Source: Methylobacter sp. (GTDB lineage: Bacteria; Pseudomonadota; Gammaproteobacteria; Methylococcales; Methylomonadaceae). Taken from it: a DNA stretch of 14,880 bases. A model generated the notes under the pieces. The model was not told where the DNA came from, ran no database searches, and saw only the letters and a program-made list of their open reading frames with translations. Shown piece after piece: positions 1 through 7,718 of the stretch. The stretch spans positions 1 through 14,880 of the forward strand of contig JALNYY010000111.1 of NCBI GenBank assembly GCA_023229605.1, written 5' to 3'. Position 1 is the stretch's first letter; every line of letters starts with the position of its first letter. Made by a program: the position numbers and the translations under genes.

Positions 1-235
1 TGGCGGTTGGCCTGTGCATTGGAGCCGATAAATCCTAAAAAGCCGGCTCGGCTGCCGCTTATTTTTGCAATGGATGGATTGTTAAACATAAATAATGGCT
101 TTGCTTATCAGTTAGACTGTAAAAAATGCAGCGGGCGGTTATCGCGCCAGCCATCGGTTGTTCTTCCGGTTGCGGAGGCGGCGGTGACTGAACGGTACCG
201 ATCTGAATAGATACATATTACATTGAGGTGATGCA
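1..235. other. Window-edge region, no supportable gene
   Basis: One plus-strand frame is open from base 1 to the TAG at 208-210 (an ATG-less or GTG-type start would give about 67 residues). Its translation resembles no family I know, its middle part is AT-rich and uncodon-like, and no ribosome binding site precedes it. A second frame ends at a TAA at 36-38 and could be the last residues of an upstream gene. I cannot decide between these. The last bases hold the ribosome binding site of the next gene. Confidence 0.4.
225..228 (+). promoter_or_regulatory. Ribosome binding site of the AI-2E family gene
   Basis: GAGG lies 7 nt before the ATG at 236, a normal Shine-Dalgarno spacing. This supports 236 as the start. 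Confidence 0.6.
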
Positions 236-1291
236 ATGACCGATTCGCAAAAATGGCTGGTTTTCGCGTTTATCGCAGGCTCGGCCTGGCTGGTTTACCT
301 GTTGGCGCCGGTGTTGATGCCGTTTGCATGCGCGGCGATGCTGGCTTATTTGGGCGATCCGCTAACCGATAAGCTGGAAACCTACCGATTATCCAGAACC
401 AGGGCGGTGCTGGTGGTTTTCTCGGTGATGACGCTGATTTTGGCGCTGGTTTTACTGCTGCTTGTTCCGCTGTTGGAATATCAGGCCGAGCATTTTGTGA
501 GCAACCTGCCCGCCTATGTTGCGTGGCTGAATGAGACGGTCATTCCCTGGACGCAGCGGCGATTTCATCTGGGCGTCAGGACGGTTAACCTCAGTCAGAT
601 TGTTAATCTTGTTAAAGGTCATTGGGAGCAGGCAGGCGGCATTGCAGCAACGTTAATGAGCTCGGTTTCTCATTCCGGCGGAGTGATAGCCGAATGGCTG
701 ATGAATCTGCTGTTAATTCCCGTGGTCACTTTCTATTTATTGCGCGATTGGGATAGCCTGATCGTCAAAATCCATGATTTATTGCCCCGGCGTACAGCGC
801 CAACCGCTTCCAAGTTGGCGCGCGAAGTTGATACGGTATTGGCGGCTTTTGTCCGGGGACAGTTCTACGTCATGCTGGCTTTGGGCTGTATTTACAGTAT
901 CGGGCTGTGGATGACCGGTCTTGATCTGGCTTTGTTGATAGGCATGTTGGCCGGGTTGGTCAGTTTTGTCCCTTATCTGGGGTCGATTGTCGGCATCGTT
1001 ACGGCTTGTGTGGCGGCCTTGGTGCAATTTCATGAGTTGGTGCAGCTGGTGCCGGTCGTCATCGTTTTTATAATCGGACAGTCTCTGGAAGGCATGGTGT
1101 TAACGCCGATGCTGGTAGGCGACAAAATCGGCTTGCATCCGGTTGCGGTCATGTTTGCGGTATTGGCTGGCGGGCAGTTATTCGGCTTTCTGGGCATACT
1201 GCTGGCATTGCCTGTCGCGTCTATCATTATGGTGTTGTTACGGCATGTGCATGATTTATATCGGTTCAGCGATTTTTACGGCCGGGAATGA
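236..1291 (+). CDS. AI-2E family transporter (PerM/YhhT-like)
   Basis: A 351-residue integral inner-membrane protein of the AI-2E transporter family (PF01594; E. coli PerM, YhhT and TqsA belong here). Visible features are two hydrophobic stretches near the N-terminus (about residues 7-40 and 55-80), a polar central region (about 85-140), and a block of hydrophobic helices from about 150 to the end that contains the small-residue-rich segment typical of the family's C-terminal half (roughly 220-330, with many Gly and Leu). Length matches the usual 340-370. The family name comes from TqsA; most members have no proven substrate, and some act in Na+/H+ antiport, so the substrate here is unknown. 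The start is supported by GAGG 7 nt upstream. The stop overlaps the start of the following gene in an ATGA, so the two are probably translated together. Confidence 0.88.
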   Translation: MTDSQKWLVFAFIAGSAWLVYLLAPVLMPFACAAMLAYLGDPLTDKLETYRLSRTRAVLVVFSVMTLILALVLLLLVPLLEYQAEHFVSNLPAYVAWLNETVIPWTQRRFHLGVRTVNLSQIVNLVKGHWEQAGGIAATLMSSVSHSGGVIAEWLMNLLLIPVVTFYLLRDWDSLIVKIHDLLPRRTAPTASKLAREVDTVLAAFVRGQFYVMLALGCIYSIGLWMTGLDLALLIGMLAGLVSFVPYLGSIVGIVTACVAALVQFHELVQLVPVVIVFIIGQSLEGMVLTPMLVGDKIGLHPVAVMFAVLAGGQLFGFLGILLALPVASIIMVLLRHVHDLYRFSDFYGRE

Positions 1292-2109
1292 GTCTGATGA
1301 AGTTGCTTAGGTCTGTTGTTTTTGTGTTGTGCATGGCGCGCTTGCTGGGTGATGCGTGCTGGGCCGGCGATGAAAAACGGGAAGCCGATTTTGCCGACGG
1401 CATTAACAAGACGCTGGCTATGGGCAAGGCGGTTTGGTTGGAGTCCGAAGGAAAAAAATTTCTCGGTCTTTATACGGAAACAGAAAAGGTCGGCAGCAAG
1501 GGCGTCGTTATTATTCTCCATGATATGGGCGGGCATCCCAATCAGCAGCAACTGATTTACGGTTTGAGAGTCTTTTTACCCGAGCATAATTGGGCGACGC
1601 TCTCGCTGCAAATGCCGCTTCGCGAAGCAGGCGCTGACATGAGGGAATATTATTCGTTGTTTCCGGAGGCGGCGGCGCGGATTCAGGCCGGAATTGACTA
1701 TGCAAGGAGCAACGGGGCGGAAAATATTGCCGTGGTCGGGTATGGTTTGGGCGGACTGATGGGCATCTACGCCTTAAGTGAGCAGGAGGCTGATATTAAA
1801 GCGCTGGTAACCATTAGTTTGCCGGTGCCGGCAACCGAAAACAAAGCAGCCCAAACGCTGGAGCTTATCAAGAAGATCAAGATTCCGATGTTGGATATTT
1901 ATGGCGCGTTAGACGTATCGGATGTAACGGATAGCGCCAGGGACCGGCGCTTGGCGGCAAAAGAAAATACCGCTTACCGGCAGATTAAAATCGATGATGA
2001 AGGCCACGCTTATCTGCATGATGAAGGTTTGCTTGTTAAGCGGATCTACAGTTGGCTGGGGGTAACTGTGGCGGCTTCAGCCGCGCCCAATGACGGCCCG
2101 GTTAAATAA
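1288..2109 (+). CDS. Secreted DUF3530 family protein (alpha/beta-hydrolase fold)
   Basis: A 273-residue protein matching the DUF3530 family (PF12048), of unknown function. The first 26 residues look like a signal peptide: Lys/Arg, a hydrophobic run, then a small-residue site near Ala26. The mature part shows an alpha/beta-hydrolase layout: a HDMGGH strand-loop near residues 78-83, the nucleophile-elbow region GYGLGG at 151-156, Asp209 in a YGALD motif and His240 in DEGHAY. The usual elbow is GxSxG, but here the Ser position is Gly153, so classical hydrolase chemistry is doubtful; as I recall, such Gly-rich elbows are common in DUF3530. The ATG at 1288 overlaps the previous stop by 4 nt; the in-frame ATG at 1297 (MKLLRS) is an equally good signal-peptide start. 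Probably periplasmic and co-expressed with the AI-2E family gene. Confidence 0.75.
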   Translation: MSLMKLLRSVVFVLCMARLLGDACWAGDEKREADFADGINKTLAMGKAVWLESEGKKFLGLYTETEKVGSKGVVIILHDMGGHPNQQQLIYGLRVFLPEHNWATLSLQMPLREAGADMREYYSLFPEAAARIQAGIDYARSNGAENIAVVGYGLGGLMGIYALSEQEADIKALVTISLPVPATENKAAQTLELIKKIKIPMLDIYGALDVSDVTDSARDRRLAAKENTAYRQIKIDDEGHAYLHDEGLLVKRIYSWLGVTVAASAAPNDGPVK

Positions 2110-2185
2110 TAGGGCTGAATCAGGAAGGCTTATGGCAAGCAGGCATTAAAACAGCTTCCCTTGTGATTAGTGCTGAAAGTAAGCT

Positions 2186-2211
2186 TTGAGTAGACCTGAA
2201 TCTGTTACAAT
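2186..2211 (+). promoter_or_regulatory. Candidate sigma-70 promoter for the lepA operon
   Basis: An extended -10 element (TG at 2203-2204, one base, TACAAT at 2206-2211) lies about 120 nt upstream of lepA. The best -35 match, TTGAGT at 2186-2191, is only 14 nt away, which is short, but extended -10 promoters tolerate a poor -35. Transcription would start near 2218 and give a leader of about 115 nt. Prediction from pattern only. Confidence 0.4.
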
Positions 2212-2255
2212 GTCCAGCTAAATTTAAGGAGTGCAACACGATAACGGCAAGCATT

Positions 2256-2273
2256 GTAGAGCAACGTCTCTAC
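2256..2273 (+). promoter_or_regulatory. Small hairpin in the lepA leader
   Basis: GTAGAG (2256-2261) and CTCTAC (2268-2273) are perfect 6-bp arms around the loop CAACGT. There is no T-run after it, so it is not a terminator. A strong AAGGAG (2226-2231) lies upstream with no usable ATG, GTG or TTG at normal spacing that opens a frame into lepA. Whether this leader controls lepA translation is unknown. Confidence 0.3.
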
Positions 2274-2332
2274 TTAAGTTCTGGCAATATTGGCACTATG
2301 CATTAACGCTACCATAACAAGTTGAAATACAA

Positions 2333-4132
2333 GTGGATTTAAAACACATAAGAAATTTTTCCATTATCGCTCATATCGATCATGGTAAGTCGACGCTGGC
2401 GGATCGTTTTATTCAAATCTGCGGCGGCTTAAGCGCCAGGGAAATGTCAGCACAAGTGCTCGATTCGATGGATATTGAGAAAGAGCGCGGCATCACTATC
2501 AAAGCGCAGAGCGTCACGCTGGATTTTAAGGCGAAGGACGGCGAGACCTATCAGCTTAACTTTATCGATACCCCTGGGCATGTGGATTTTTCTTATGAGG
2601 TTTCCAGGTCTTTGGCGGCTTGCGAAGGCGCTTTGCTGGTTGTCGATGCGGCGCAGGGCGTTGAGGCGCAAAGCGTCGCCAACTGCTATACGGCGATAGA
2701 GCAGGGGCTGGAAGTGGTGCCTGTTTTGAACAAAATCGATCTGCCTTCTGCCGAGCCTGAGCGGGTGCAGAATGAGATCGAAGAGGTGATCGGCATCCCG
2801 GCCGATGAGGCGCTGATGATCAGCGCTAAAACAGGGCTGGGTGTGCAGGATGTGCTGGAGCAGTTGGTGCTGAAAGTTCCGCCGCCGCAAGGTAACACGG
2901 AAGGCCCGCTACAGGCGTTGATTATCGATTCCTGGTTCGACAGTTATCTGGGCGTGGTGTCGCTGGTCAGGATTATGCACGGCAGCATACGCAGAAAGCA
3001 AAAGATCACCATCATGTCCACCGGCAAGTCGTTTATCGCCGAGAAAGTCGGGGTTTTTACGCCCAAACGGCTGGAAAAGGATATTTTGAACACCGGTGAA
3101 GTAGGCTATGTCGTGGCCGGTATCAAAGATATTTTCGGCGCGCCGGTCGGCGACACCATTACCTGGACCGATAACCCGGCTGCCGAGCAGCTCACCGGGT
3201 TTCAAAAAGTGCAACCGCGAGTTTTTGCCGGCTTGTATCCGGTCAGTTCCGATCATTATGAAGATTTGCGCGAGGCGTTGAAGAAGTTGAATCTCAACGA
3301 CGCTTCCTTGTATTTTGAGCCGGAAACCTCGCAGGCTTTGGGTTTTGGTTTCCGGTGCGGATTCCTCGGCATGCTGCATATGGAGATTGTGCAGGAGCGC
3401 TTGGAAAGGGAATACGATGTCGATCTGATCACGACGGCGCCTACCGTTATCTATGAAGTCATCACCCAGAATGATCAGGTTTTGATGATTGATAATCCGG
3501 CTAAACTGCCGGATATGGGAACTATCAAAGAAATCAGGGAGCCGATTATCCGGGCCAATATCCTGGTTCCTGAAACCTATTTGGGCGGCGTGATCACGCT
3601 GTGCATAGAAAAGCGCGGCGTTCAAAAAGACATGCAGTACGTCGGCAGGCAGGTATCGTTGCATTACGAAATGCCGCTCAGCGAGGTGGTGCTGGATTTC
3701 TTCGATCGCTTGAAATCGGTGAGCCGCGGCTTCGCATCGTTTGATTACGAGTTTTTGCGTTTCCAGCCGGCCGAGCTGGTCAAGCTGGATGTGTTGATTA
3801 ATGCCGAGAAAGTGGATGCGCTGTCGATCATCGTGCATAAGGAATTAAGCCAAAATCGGGGGCGGGATTTGGTTGAAAAGATGAAGGATCTGATTCCGCG
3901 GCAAATGTACGAGGTTGCGATCCAGGCGGCTATCGGCTCCAAGGTTATCGCCCGGTCCACCGTTAAAGCGATGCGGAAAAACGTGATTGCGAAATGTTAC
4001 GGCGGCGATATTAGCCGTAAGAAAAAATTGCTGGAAAAACAGAAAGCTGGTAAGAAACGAATGAAACAGGTCGGCAATATTGAGATTCCTCAAGAGGCGT
4101 TTCTGGCCGTTTTGCAGCTTAATAAAGAATGA
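2333..4132 (+). CDS. lepA: Elongation factor 4 (LepA), ribosomal back-translocase GTPase
   Basis: A 599-residue translational GTPase, full length for LepA/EF4. It binds ribosomes and affects elongation, initiation and 30S biogenesis; the exact physiological role is still debated. The G domain shows G1 AHIDHGKST (13-21), RGITIK (52-57, switch I region), G3 DTPGH (79-83), G4 NKID (133-136) and G5 SAK (164-166). It continues through EF-G-like domain II and the elbow domains III and V, and ends in the basic LepA-specific C-terminal domain (RKKKLLEKQKAGKKRMK near 562-578). The start is GTG at 2333 (MDLKHIRNF), which matches the family N-terminus, but no good Shine-Dalgarno sequence precedes it. 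It heads the block that includes lepB, rnc, era and recO, as in other gammaproteobacteria. A 309-residue open frame on the opposite strand (2909-3838) is a shadow of this gene. Confidence 0.98.
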   Translation: MDLKHIRNFSIIAHIDHGKSTLADRFIQICGGLSAREMSAQVLDSMDIEKERGITIKAQSVTLDFKAKDGETYQLNFIDTPGHVDFSYEVSRSLAACEGALLVVDAAQGVEAQSVANCYTAIEQGLEVVPVLNKIDLPSAEPERVQNEIEEVIGIPADEALMISAKTGLGVQDVLEQLVLKVPPPQGNTEGPLQALIIDSWFDSYLGVVSLVRIMHGSIRRKQKITIMSTGKSFIAEKVGVFTPKRLEKDILNTGEVGYVVAGIKDIFGAPVGDTITWTDNPAAEQLTGFQKVQPRVFAGLYPVSSDHYEDLREALKKLNLNDASLYFEPETSQALGFGFRCGFLGMLHMEIVQERLEREYDVDLITTAPTVIYEVITQNDQVLMIDNPAKLPDMGTIKEIREPIIRANILVPETYLGGVITLCIEKRGVQKDMQYVGRQVSLHYEMPLSEVVLDFFDRLKSVSRGFASFDYEFLRFQPAELVKLDVLINAEKVDALSIIVHKELSQNRGRDLVEKMKDLIPRQMYEVAIQAAIGSKVIARSTVKAMRKNVIAKCYGGDISRKKKLLEKQKAGKKRMKQVGNIEIPQEAFLAVLQLNKE

Positions 4133-4249
4133 ATATCAGGCGAAAGGCAAAAGGCGAAAACAAGCTTCAATTACATCTACATCTACATCGCCCTTAACCA
4201 TTTGCCCTTCGTCTTTAGTCTTAAACCTTTTACCTGAAATATATAAACC
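4133..4249. repeat. lepA-lepB spacer with heptamer and hexamer tandem repeats
   Basis: The 117-bp spacer begins with three tandem heptamers at 4139-4159 (GGCGAAA, GGCAAAA, GGCGAAA) and then three exact copies of TACATC at 4172-4189. The stretch that follows (about 4188-4232) is rich in TTGCCC, TTCGTC and CTTTT words, roughly complementary to the heptamers, so the whole could fold as an imperfect stem. No clear promoter, terminator or open frame is present. It resembles the short tandem repeat spacers known in some bacterial genomes, but I cannot assign a family. Confidence 0.55.
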
Positions 4250-5026
4250 ATGGATTACGATTTTTCCTTTTTTCTTGTTGTCGCCACGCTGGTTACAGGC
4301 GTAATTTGGGGCGGGTATTTGCTGGTGCTTAAATCAAGAGGGGAGGTTTTCAATGAAGAAAATGAACCCTTGCTGGTAGAGTACGCCCGGTCTTTTTTCC
4401 CGGTAGTGTTGATTGTGTTATTGCTGCGCTCTTTTATTGCCGAGCCTTTCCGCATACCTTCGGCATCGATGATGCCGACTTTGCTGATAGGCGATTTTAT
4501 TCTGGTTAATAAATTCACTTACGGAATACGGCTGCCGGTTTTAAATACAAAAATCATTGAACTGAATGAGCCCAAACGCGGCGATATAGTCGTTTTTCGT
4601 TATCCTAAAGACCCGACTGTCGATTATATCAAGCGTGTAATCGGCTTGCCGGGCGACAGAGTCGCTTATTACGATAAAAAGCTGCACATCAATGGACAGC
4701 CGATCAATCAAGTGTCTTTGGGGCGCTATCAGGGTGTAGGTCAAGGCGAGGATATGACCGGGAATGAGCTTTTACTGGAAGATTTGAACGGCGTTGAGCA
4801 CAGCATTCTGATCAGAAACGGCGCAGCTTCGGCCGAAGGCGTTTATGTAGTGCCGAAAGGGAGTTATTTTGTGATGGGCGATAACCGTGATAACAGCAAT
4901 GACAGCCGTTACTGGGGTACGGTTCCCGAAGAAAACCTGGTCGGGCAAGCTTTTTTTATCTGGATGAGTTGGGACTGGCAATATAAAGGTGTGAACTTTG
5001 AGCGTATTGGCACAGCGTTGAAATAA
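4250..5026 (+). CDS. lepB: Signal peptidase I (leader peptidase LepB)
   Basis: A 258-residue type I signal peptidase, which cleaves Sec and Tat signal peptides at the periplasmic face of the inner membrane. Two N-terminal membrane segments (about 6-27 and 47-63) flank a short cytoplasmic loop, as in the gammaproteobacterial enzyme. The Ser/Lys dyad is visible: Ser73 in PSASMMPTL (box B) and Lys128 in DYIKRVIGLPGDR (box D). Box E, GDNRDNSNDSRYWG, lies at about 214-227. A little shorter than E. coli LepB (324) because the periplasmic beta-domain is smaller. The ATG has no clear ribosome binding site. It follows lepA after a repeat-containing spacer and precedes the DUF4845 gene, so it probably shares the lepA transcript. 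Confidence 0.97.
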   Translation: MDYDFSFFLVVATLVTGVIWGGYLLVLKSRGEVFNEENEPLLVEYARSFFPVVLIVLLLRSFIAEPFRIPSASMMPTLLIGDFILVNKFTYGIRLPVLNTKIIELNEPKRGDIVVFRYPKDPTVDYIKRVIGLPGDRVAYYDKKLHINGQPINQVSLGRYQGVGQGEDMTGNELLLEDLNGVEHSILIRNGAASAEGVYVVPKGSYFVMGDNRDNSNDSRYWGTVPEENLVGQAFFIWMSWDWQYKGVNFERIGTALK

Positions 5027-5060
5027 GCTGCACTATACTTATGTTTTTAATAAATCATCT

Positions 5061-5064
5061 GGAG
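5061..5064 (+). promoter_or_regulatory. Ribosome binding site that fixes the DUF4845 start
   Basis: GGAG lies 6 nt before the ATG at 5071. An in-frame ATG at 5041 has no such site, so 5071 is the likely start. Confidence 0.65.
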
Positions 5065-5070
5065 AGAAAA

Positions 5071-5448
5071 ATGAATTTACCACCTAGACGCCAGCAAGGC
5101 TTAACCTTAATTTCGCTCGTTTTTATTTTGGGGCTCATCGGTTTTTTTGTCTTATTGACGCTCAAAATAGTCCCTATCTATCTGGATCACGGCAAGGTAA
5201 AGAGCGCTCTGACGGCGTTAAAAGAAACGCCCGATCTTCAATCGAAAAGGGAATCTGAAATCAGGGACAGCTTAACCAAGCGCTTTAACATCAATTATGT
5301 CTACGATGTTAAGCCGGAGGATATTAAAGTCGTCAGGCATGGCGATTATGTCAAAGTGGATGTCGAGTATGAGACGGTCGTGAAATTGATCGGTAACCTG
5401 AGTGCATTAGCGGAGTTTCATGACTCTTTCGAGGTCGGTCAGAAGTGA
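5071..5448 (+). CDS. DUF4845 domain-containing single-pass membrane protein
   Basis: A 125-residue protein of the DUF4845 family (PF16137), whose members typically sit between lepB and rnc in gammaproteobacteria. Function is unknown. The N-terminus has a basic, prepilin-like lead (RRQQG) followed by LTLISLVFILGL and one long hydrophobic helix (about residues 10-32). The rest is a small soluble domain that should face the periplasm. The helix lacks the conserved Glu5 of type IV pilins, so prepilin processing is doubtful. The start at 5071 is chosen over the in-frame ATG at 5041 because GGAG lies 6 nt ahead of it. The stop overlaps the GTG start of rnc (GTGA), which implies translational coupling. 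Confidence 0.85.
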   Translation: MNLPPRRQQGLTLISLVFILGLIGFFVLLTLKIVPIYLDHGKVKSALTALKETPDLQSKRESEIRDSLTKRFNINYVYDVKPEDIKVVRHGDYVKVDVEYETVVKLIGNLSALAEFHDSFEVGQK

Positions 5449-6128
5449 TAAAAAAGCCTGAGGCGTTATGTAAAAAGTTGGGACTGGCATTTAATAATTC
5501 TAAGCTTTTTACCATGGCTTTAACGCACCGTAGCGCAAGTTCGGACAATAATGAACGGCTGGAGTTTTTAGGCGACTCGATTTTGGGTTTTGTGATCGCC
5601 CATAAGTTATATGAGTTATTTCCCGGCGCCAGCGAAGGCGTTTTAAGCCGGTTAAGAGCGAGCTTGGTCAACCAGGGTTCATTGGCGGAGTTGGCCAGAA
5701 AGCATCAGTTGGGCGACTATTTGCTGTTGGGTTCGGGGGAGTTGAAGAGCGGCGGCTTTCGTCGCGATTCCATTCTGTCCGATGCAGTGGAGGCGATTAT
5801 AGGAGCGTTGTACAGCGACCAGGGCATGGATGCCTGCCAGCAATGGATTTTGCAGCTGTTTGCGGAAAAACTGAAAAGTTTGTCGTTGGATAATTGGCAG
5901 AAAGATCCTAAAACCCAGTTACAGGAGCTGATGCAGTCCAGAAAAATGGAGTTGCCGGATTATACCTTAATGACCATGTCCGGGCTGGCGCACGAACAAA
6001 CTTTCAAAGTTAAATGCACAACACCGTTAACGACAGAGTCTTGCATTGGCACCGGAAATTCCAGAAAAAAAGCCGAGCAGTCGGCGGCGGAGCTTATGCT
6101 CGAATTATTAAATAAGGACAGTAAATGA
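5445..6128 (+). CDS. rnc: Ribonuclease III
   Basis: A 227-residue double-strand-specific endoribonuclease that processes rRNA precursors and some mRNAs. The catalytic domain carries the family signature NERLEFLGDS (36-45), with Glu40 and Asp44, and the second metal-binding cluster DAVEAIIG with Asp113 and Glu116. All four Mg2+ ligands are present. A double-stranded-RNA-binding domain follows at about 155-224, ending in GNSRKKAEQSAAELML. Length equals that of E. coli RNase III (226). The start is GTG at 5445, overlapping the DUF4845 stop by 4 nt, with GAGG 10 nt upstream. It overlaps era by ATGA at its end. In E. coli the rnc-era-recO mRNA is cut by RNase III in its leader; such a leader hairpin was not searched for in detail here. 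Confidence 0.98.
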   Translation: MIKKPEALCKKLGLAFNNSKLFTMALTHRSASSDNNERLEFLGDSILGFVIAHKLYELFPGASEGVLSRLRASLVNQGSLAELARKHQLGDYLLLGSGELKSGGFRRDSILSDAVEAIIGALYSDQGMDACQQWILQLFAEKLKSLSLDNWQKDPKTQLQELMQSRKMELPDYTLMTMSGLAHEQTFKVKCTTPLTTESCIGTGNSRKKAEQSAAELMLELLNKDSK

Positions 6129-7006
6129 ATTGCGGTTTCGTAGCCCTGATTGGGCGCCCCAATGTCGGCAAATCAACATTGATGAATCATTTGTTGAAGC
6201 AGAAAATCAGCATTACCTCACGCAAGCCGCAAACAACCCGGCATCGGATTCTCGGCATTAACACCACTGACGCAGGTCAGGCTATTTATATGGACACGCC
6301 GGGCATGCATAACAGCGAAAAGCGGGCGTTGAACCGTTATTTAAACCGCACCGCAGATACGACCTTACTGGGCGTCGATGTGATCGTCTGGCTGATCGAC
6401 GGCTTGTCCTGGCATGAATACGACGAGGAAATCTTCAAAAAACTGGAGCAGGCGGGTCTGCCGGTTATTCTCGCCGTTAACAAGGTTGATAAGGTGGCTG
6501 ACAAGGAGGCGATTTTGACGTTCTTTAACGAGGCCCAGCATCGTTTTCCGTTCAAGCACTTGGTGCCTATTTCGGCATTAAAAAGCACCAATCTCGATCA
6601 GCTGGAAAGCCTGATCATGGGGCTGCTGCCGGAACGGGACTTGATCTATCCCGAAGATCAGGTGACCGACCGGTCCGAGCGGTTTTTAGCCGCTGAAATT
6701 GTCAGGGAAAAGCTGACCCGGCGCTTAGGCGACGAACTGCCTTATGCGCTGACGGTAGAGATTGAACGCTACGAAGAAAAGCCCAACATCACCAAAATAT
6801 ACGCGATTATCTGGGTGGAACGCTTGACGCAAAAGAACATCGTGATCGGCAAAGACGGCGAGATGTTGAAAAAAGTCGGTACCGACGCACGGCATGACAT
6901 AGAAAAGCTGATCGGACAGAAAGTTTATTTGCAGCTTTGGGTTAAAGTCAAAAAAGGCTGGTCGGACAGTGAACGCGCCTTGCAAAGCCTGGGCTTTAAT
7001 GACTGA
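6125..7006 (+). CDS. era: GTPase Era
   Basis: A 293-residue Ras-like GTPase with a KH RNA-binding domain that binds the 3' end of 16S rRNA and assists 30S maturation. Visible motifs are G1 GRPNVGKS (10-17), the switch I stretch ITSRKPQTTRHRI (30-42), G3 DTPG (57-60), G4 NKVD (119-122) and G5 SALKS. The KH region near the C-terminus includes VIGKDGEMLKKVG and ends in LQLWVKVKKGW. Length is close to the E. coli protein (301). The ATG overlaps the rnc stop and has AAGGA about 6 nt upstream. It overlaps the start of recO, so rnc, era and recO are likely one translationally coupled unit. Confidence 0.98.
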   Translation: MNCGFVALIGRPNVGKSTLMNHLLKQKISITSRKPQTTRHRILGINTTDAGQAIYMDTPGMHNSEKRALNRYLNRTADTTLLGVDVIVWLIDGLSWHEYDEEIFKKLEQAGLPVILAVNKVDKVADKEAILTFFNEAQHRFPFKHLVPISALKSTNLDQLESLIMGLLPERDLIYPEDQVTDRSERFLAAEIVREKLTRRLGDELPYALTVEIERYEEKPNITKIYAIIWVERLTQKNIVIGKDGEMLKKVGTDARHDIEKLIGQKVYLQLWVKVKKGWSDSERALQSLGFND

Positions 7007-7718
7007 AACCGCAGTTTATTTGCAGCCTGCCTTTATCTTGCAGCAGCGCAAATACCGGGAAACCAGTCTGATCATCGATGCGTTCACCAGGGATTTCGGC
7101 CGGATTTCCCTGCTGGCCAAAGGCGTAAGAAAAACCAAATCCAAAACAGCAGGTATGCTGCAGCCCTTTATCCCGTTAACCATTTCCTATTTCGGCAAGA
7201 CAGAGCTAAAAACGCTGACCGATGTCGAAATGGTTCAGCCGTTTAGCCAGATAAAGGGGCTTGCGCTTTATTGCGGTTTTTACATCAATGAGCTGGTCGC
7301 TTGCTTTTTACACAAATACGACCCCCATCCCGAAGTGTTCGGCCATTATCGTGAGTGTTTATCCGGCCTAGCGGATGGTGACGGTATGGAAGCAGCATTG
7401 CGGCTGTTTGAATTGAACCTGATGGAGTGTTCGGGCTATGGTTTACAGCTGGAATATGCCGATAATGAAAAACCGATTGAATCATTAAAAAAATATGATT
7501 TCAATGTGGGCCAGGGACCGGTTGAAGTTGTGAAAGGACCGTTTTCAGGAAGGACTTTACAGGCATTAAACTCCAGGGAATTGATCGATCCGCAAGTGTT
7601 AAGCGAAGCAAAAATACTGATGAGAGCAGTCATTGATATTTATTTGCAGGGCAGGCCGCTTAAAAGCCGGGCGGTTATTAATAAAGTCTTCACAACTGCT
7701 CGGCAGCTAGAGAAATAG
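6999..7718 (+). CDS. recO: DNA repair protein RecO
   Basis: A 239-residue RecO, which with RecR loads RecA on SSB-coated single-stranded DNA in the RecF pathway. The N-terminal OB-fold is recognisable (VYLQPAFILQQRKYRE, then DFGRISLLAKGVRK), followed by a helical C-terminal domain. The C-terminal Cys4 zinc finger of many RecO proteins is absent, as in E. coli. I chose the ATG at 6999 because it gives the usual N-terminus and an 8-nt overlap with era; an in-frame GTG at 6969 would add ten residues inside the era reading frame. Length matches E. coli RecO (242). The stop codon at 7716-7718 abuts the repeat element described next. Confidence 0.95.
   Translation: MTETAVYLQPAFILQQRKYRETSLIIDAFTRDFGRISLLAKGVRKTKSKTAGMLQPFIPLTISYFGKTELKTLTDVEMVQPFSQIKGLALYCGFYINELVACFLHKYDPHPEVFGHYRECLSGLADGDGMEAALRLFELNLMECSGYGLQLEYADNEKPIESLKKYDFNVGQGPVEVVKGPFSGRTLQALNSRELIDPQVLSEAKILMRAVIDIYLQGRPLKSRAVINKVFTTARQLEK

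Noticed and set aside
7..210. 67-codon plus-strand open frame at the window start
   Set aside because: No ribosome binding site, no recognisable family and non-coding-like composition in the middle; kept only as an uncertain edge region.
2909..3838. 309-residue open frame opposite lepA
   Set aside because: Lies fully antisense to a highly conserved gene; a typical codon-bias shadow with no start signals of its own.
4139..4189. Tandem repeats as a CRISPR array
   Set aside because: Units are 6-7 bp with no spacers, far from CRISPR repeat-spacer structure.
5003..5030. TGGCAC word after lepB as a possible sigma-54 promoter
   Set aside because: The required GC of the -12 element is absent at the right spacing.
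6969..6998. Upstream GTG start for recO
   Set aside because: Adds ten residues not typical of RecO and deepens the overlap with era to 38 nt; the ATG at 6999 gives the family N-terminus.
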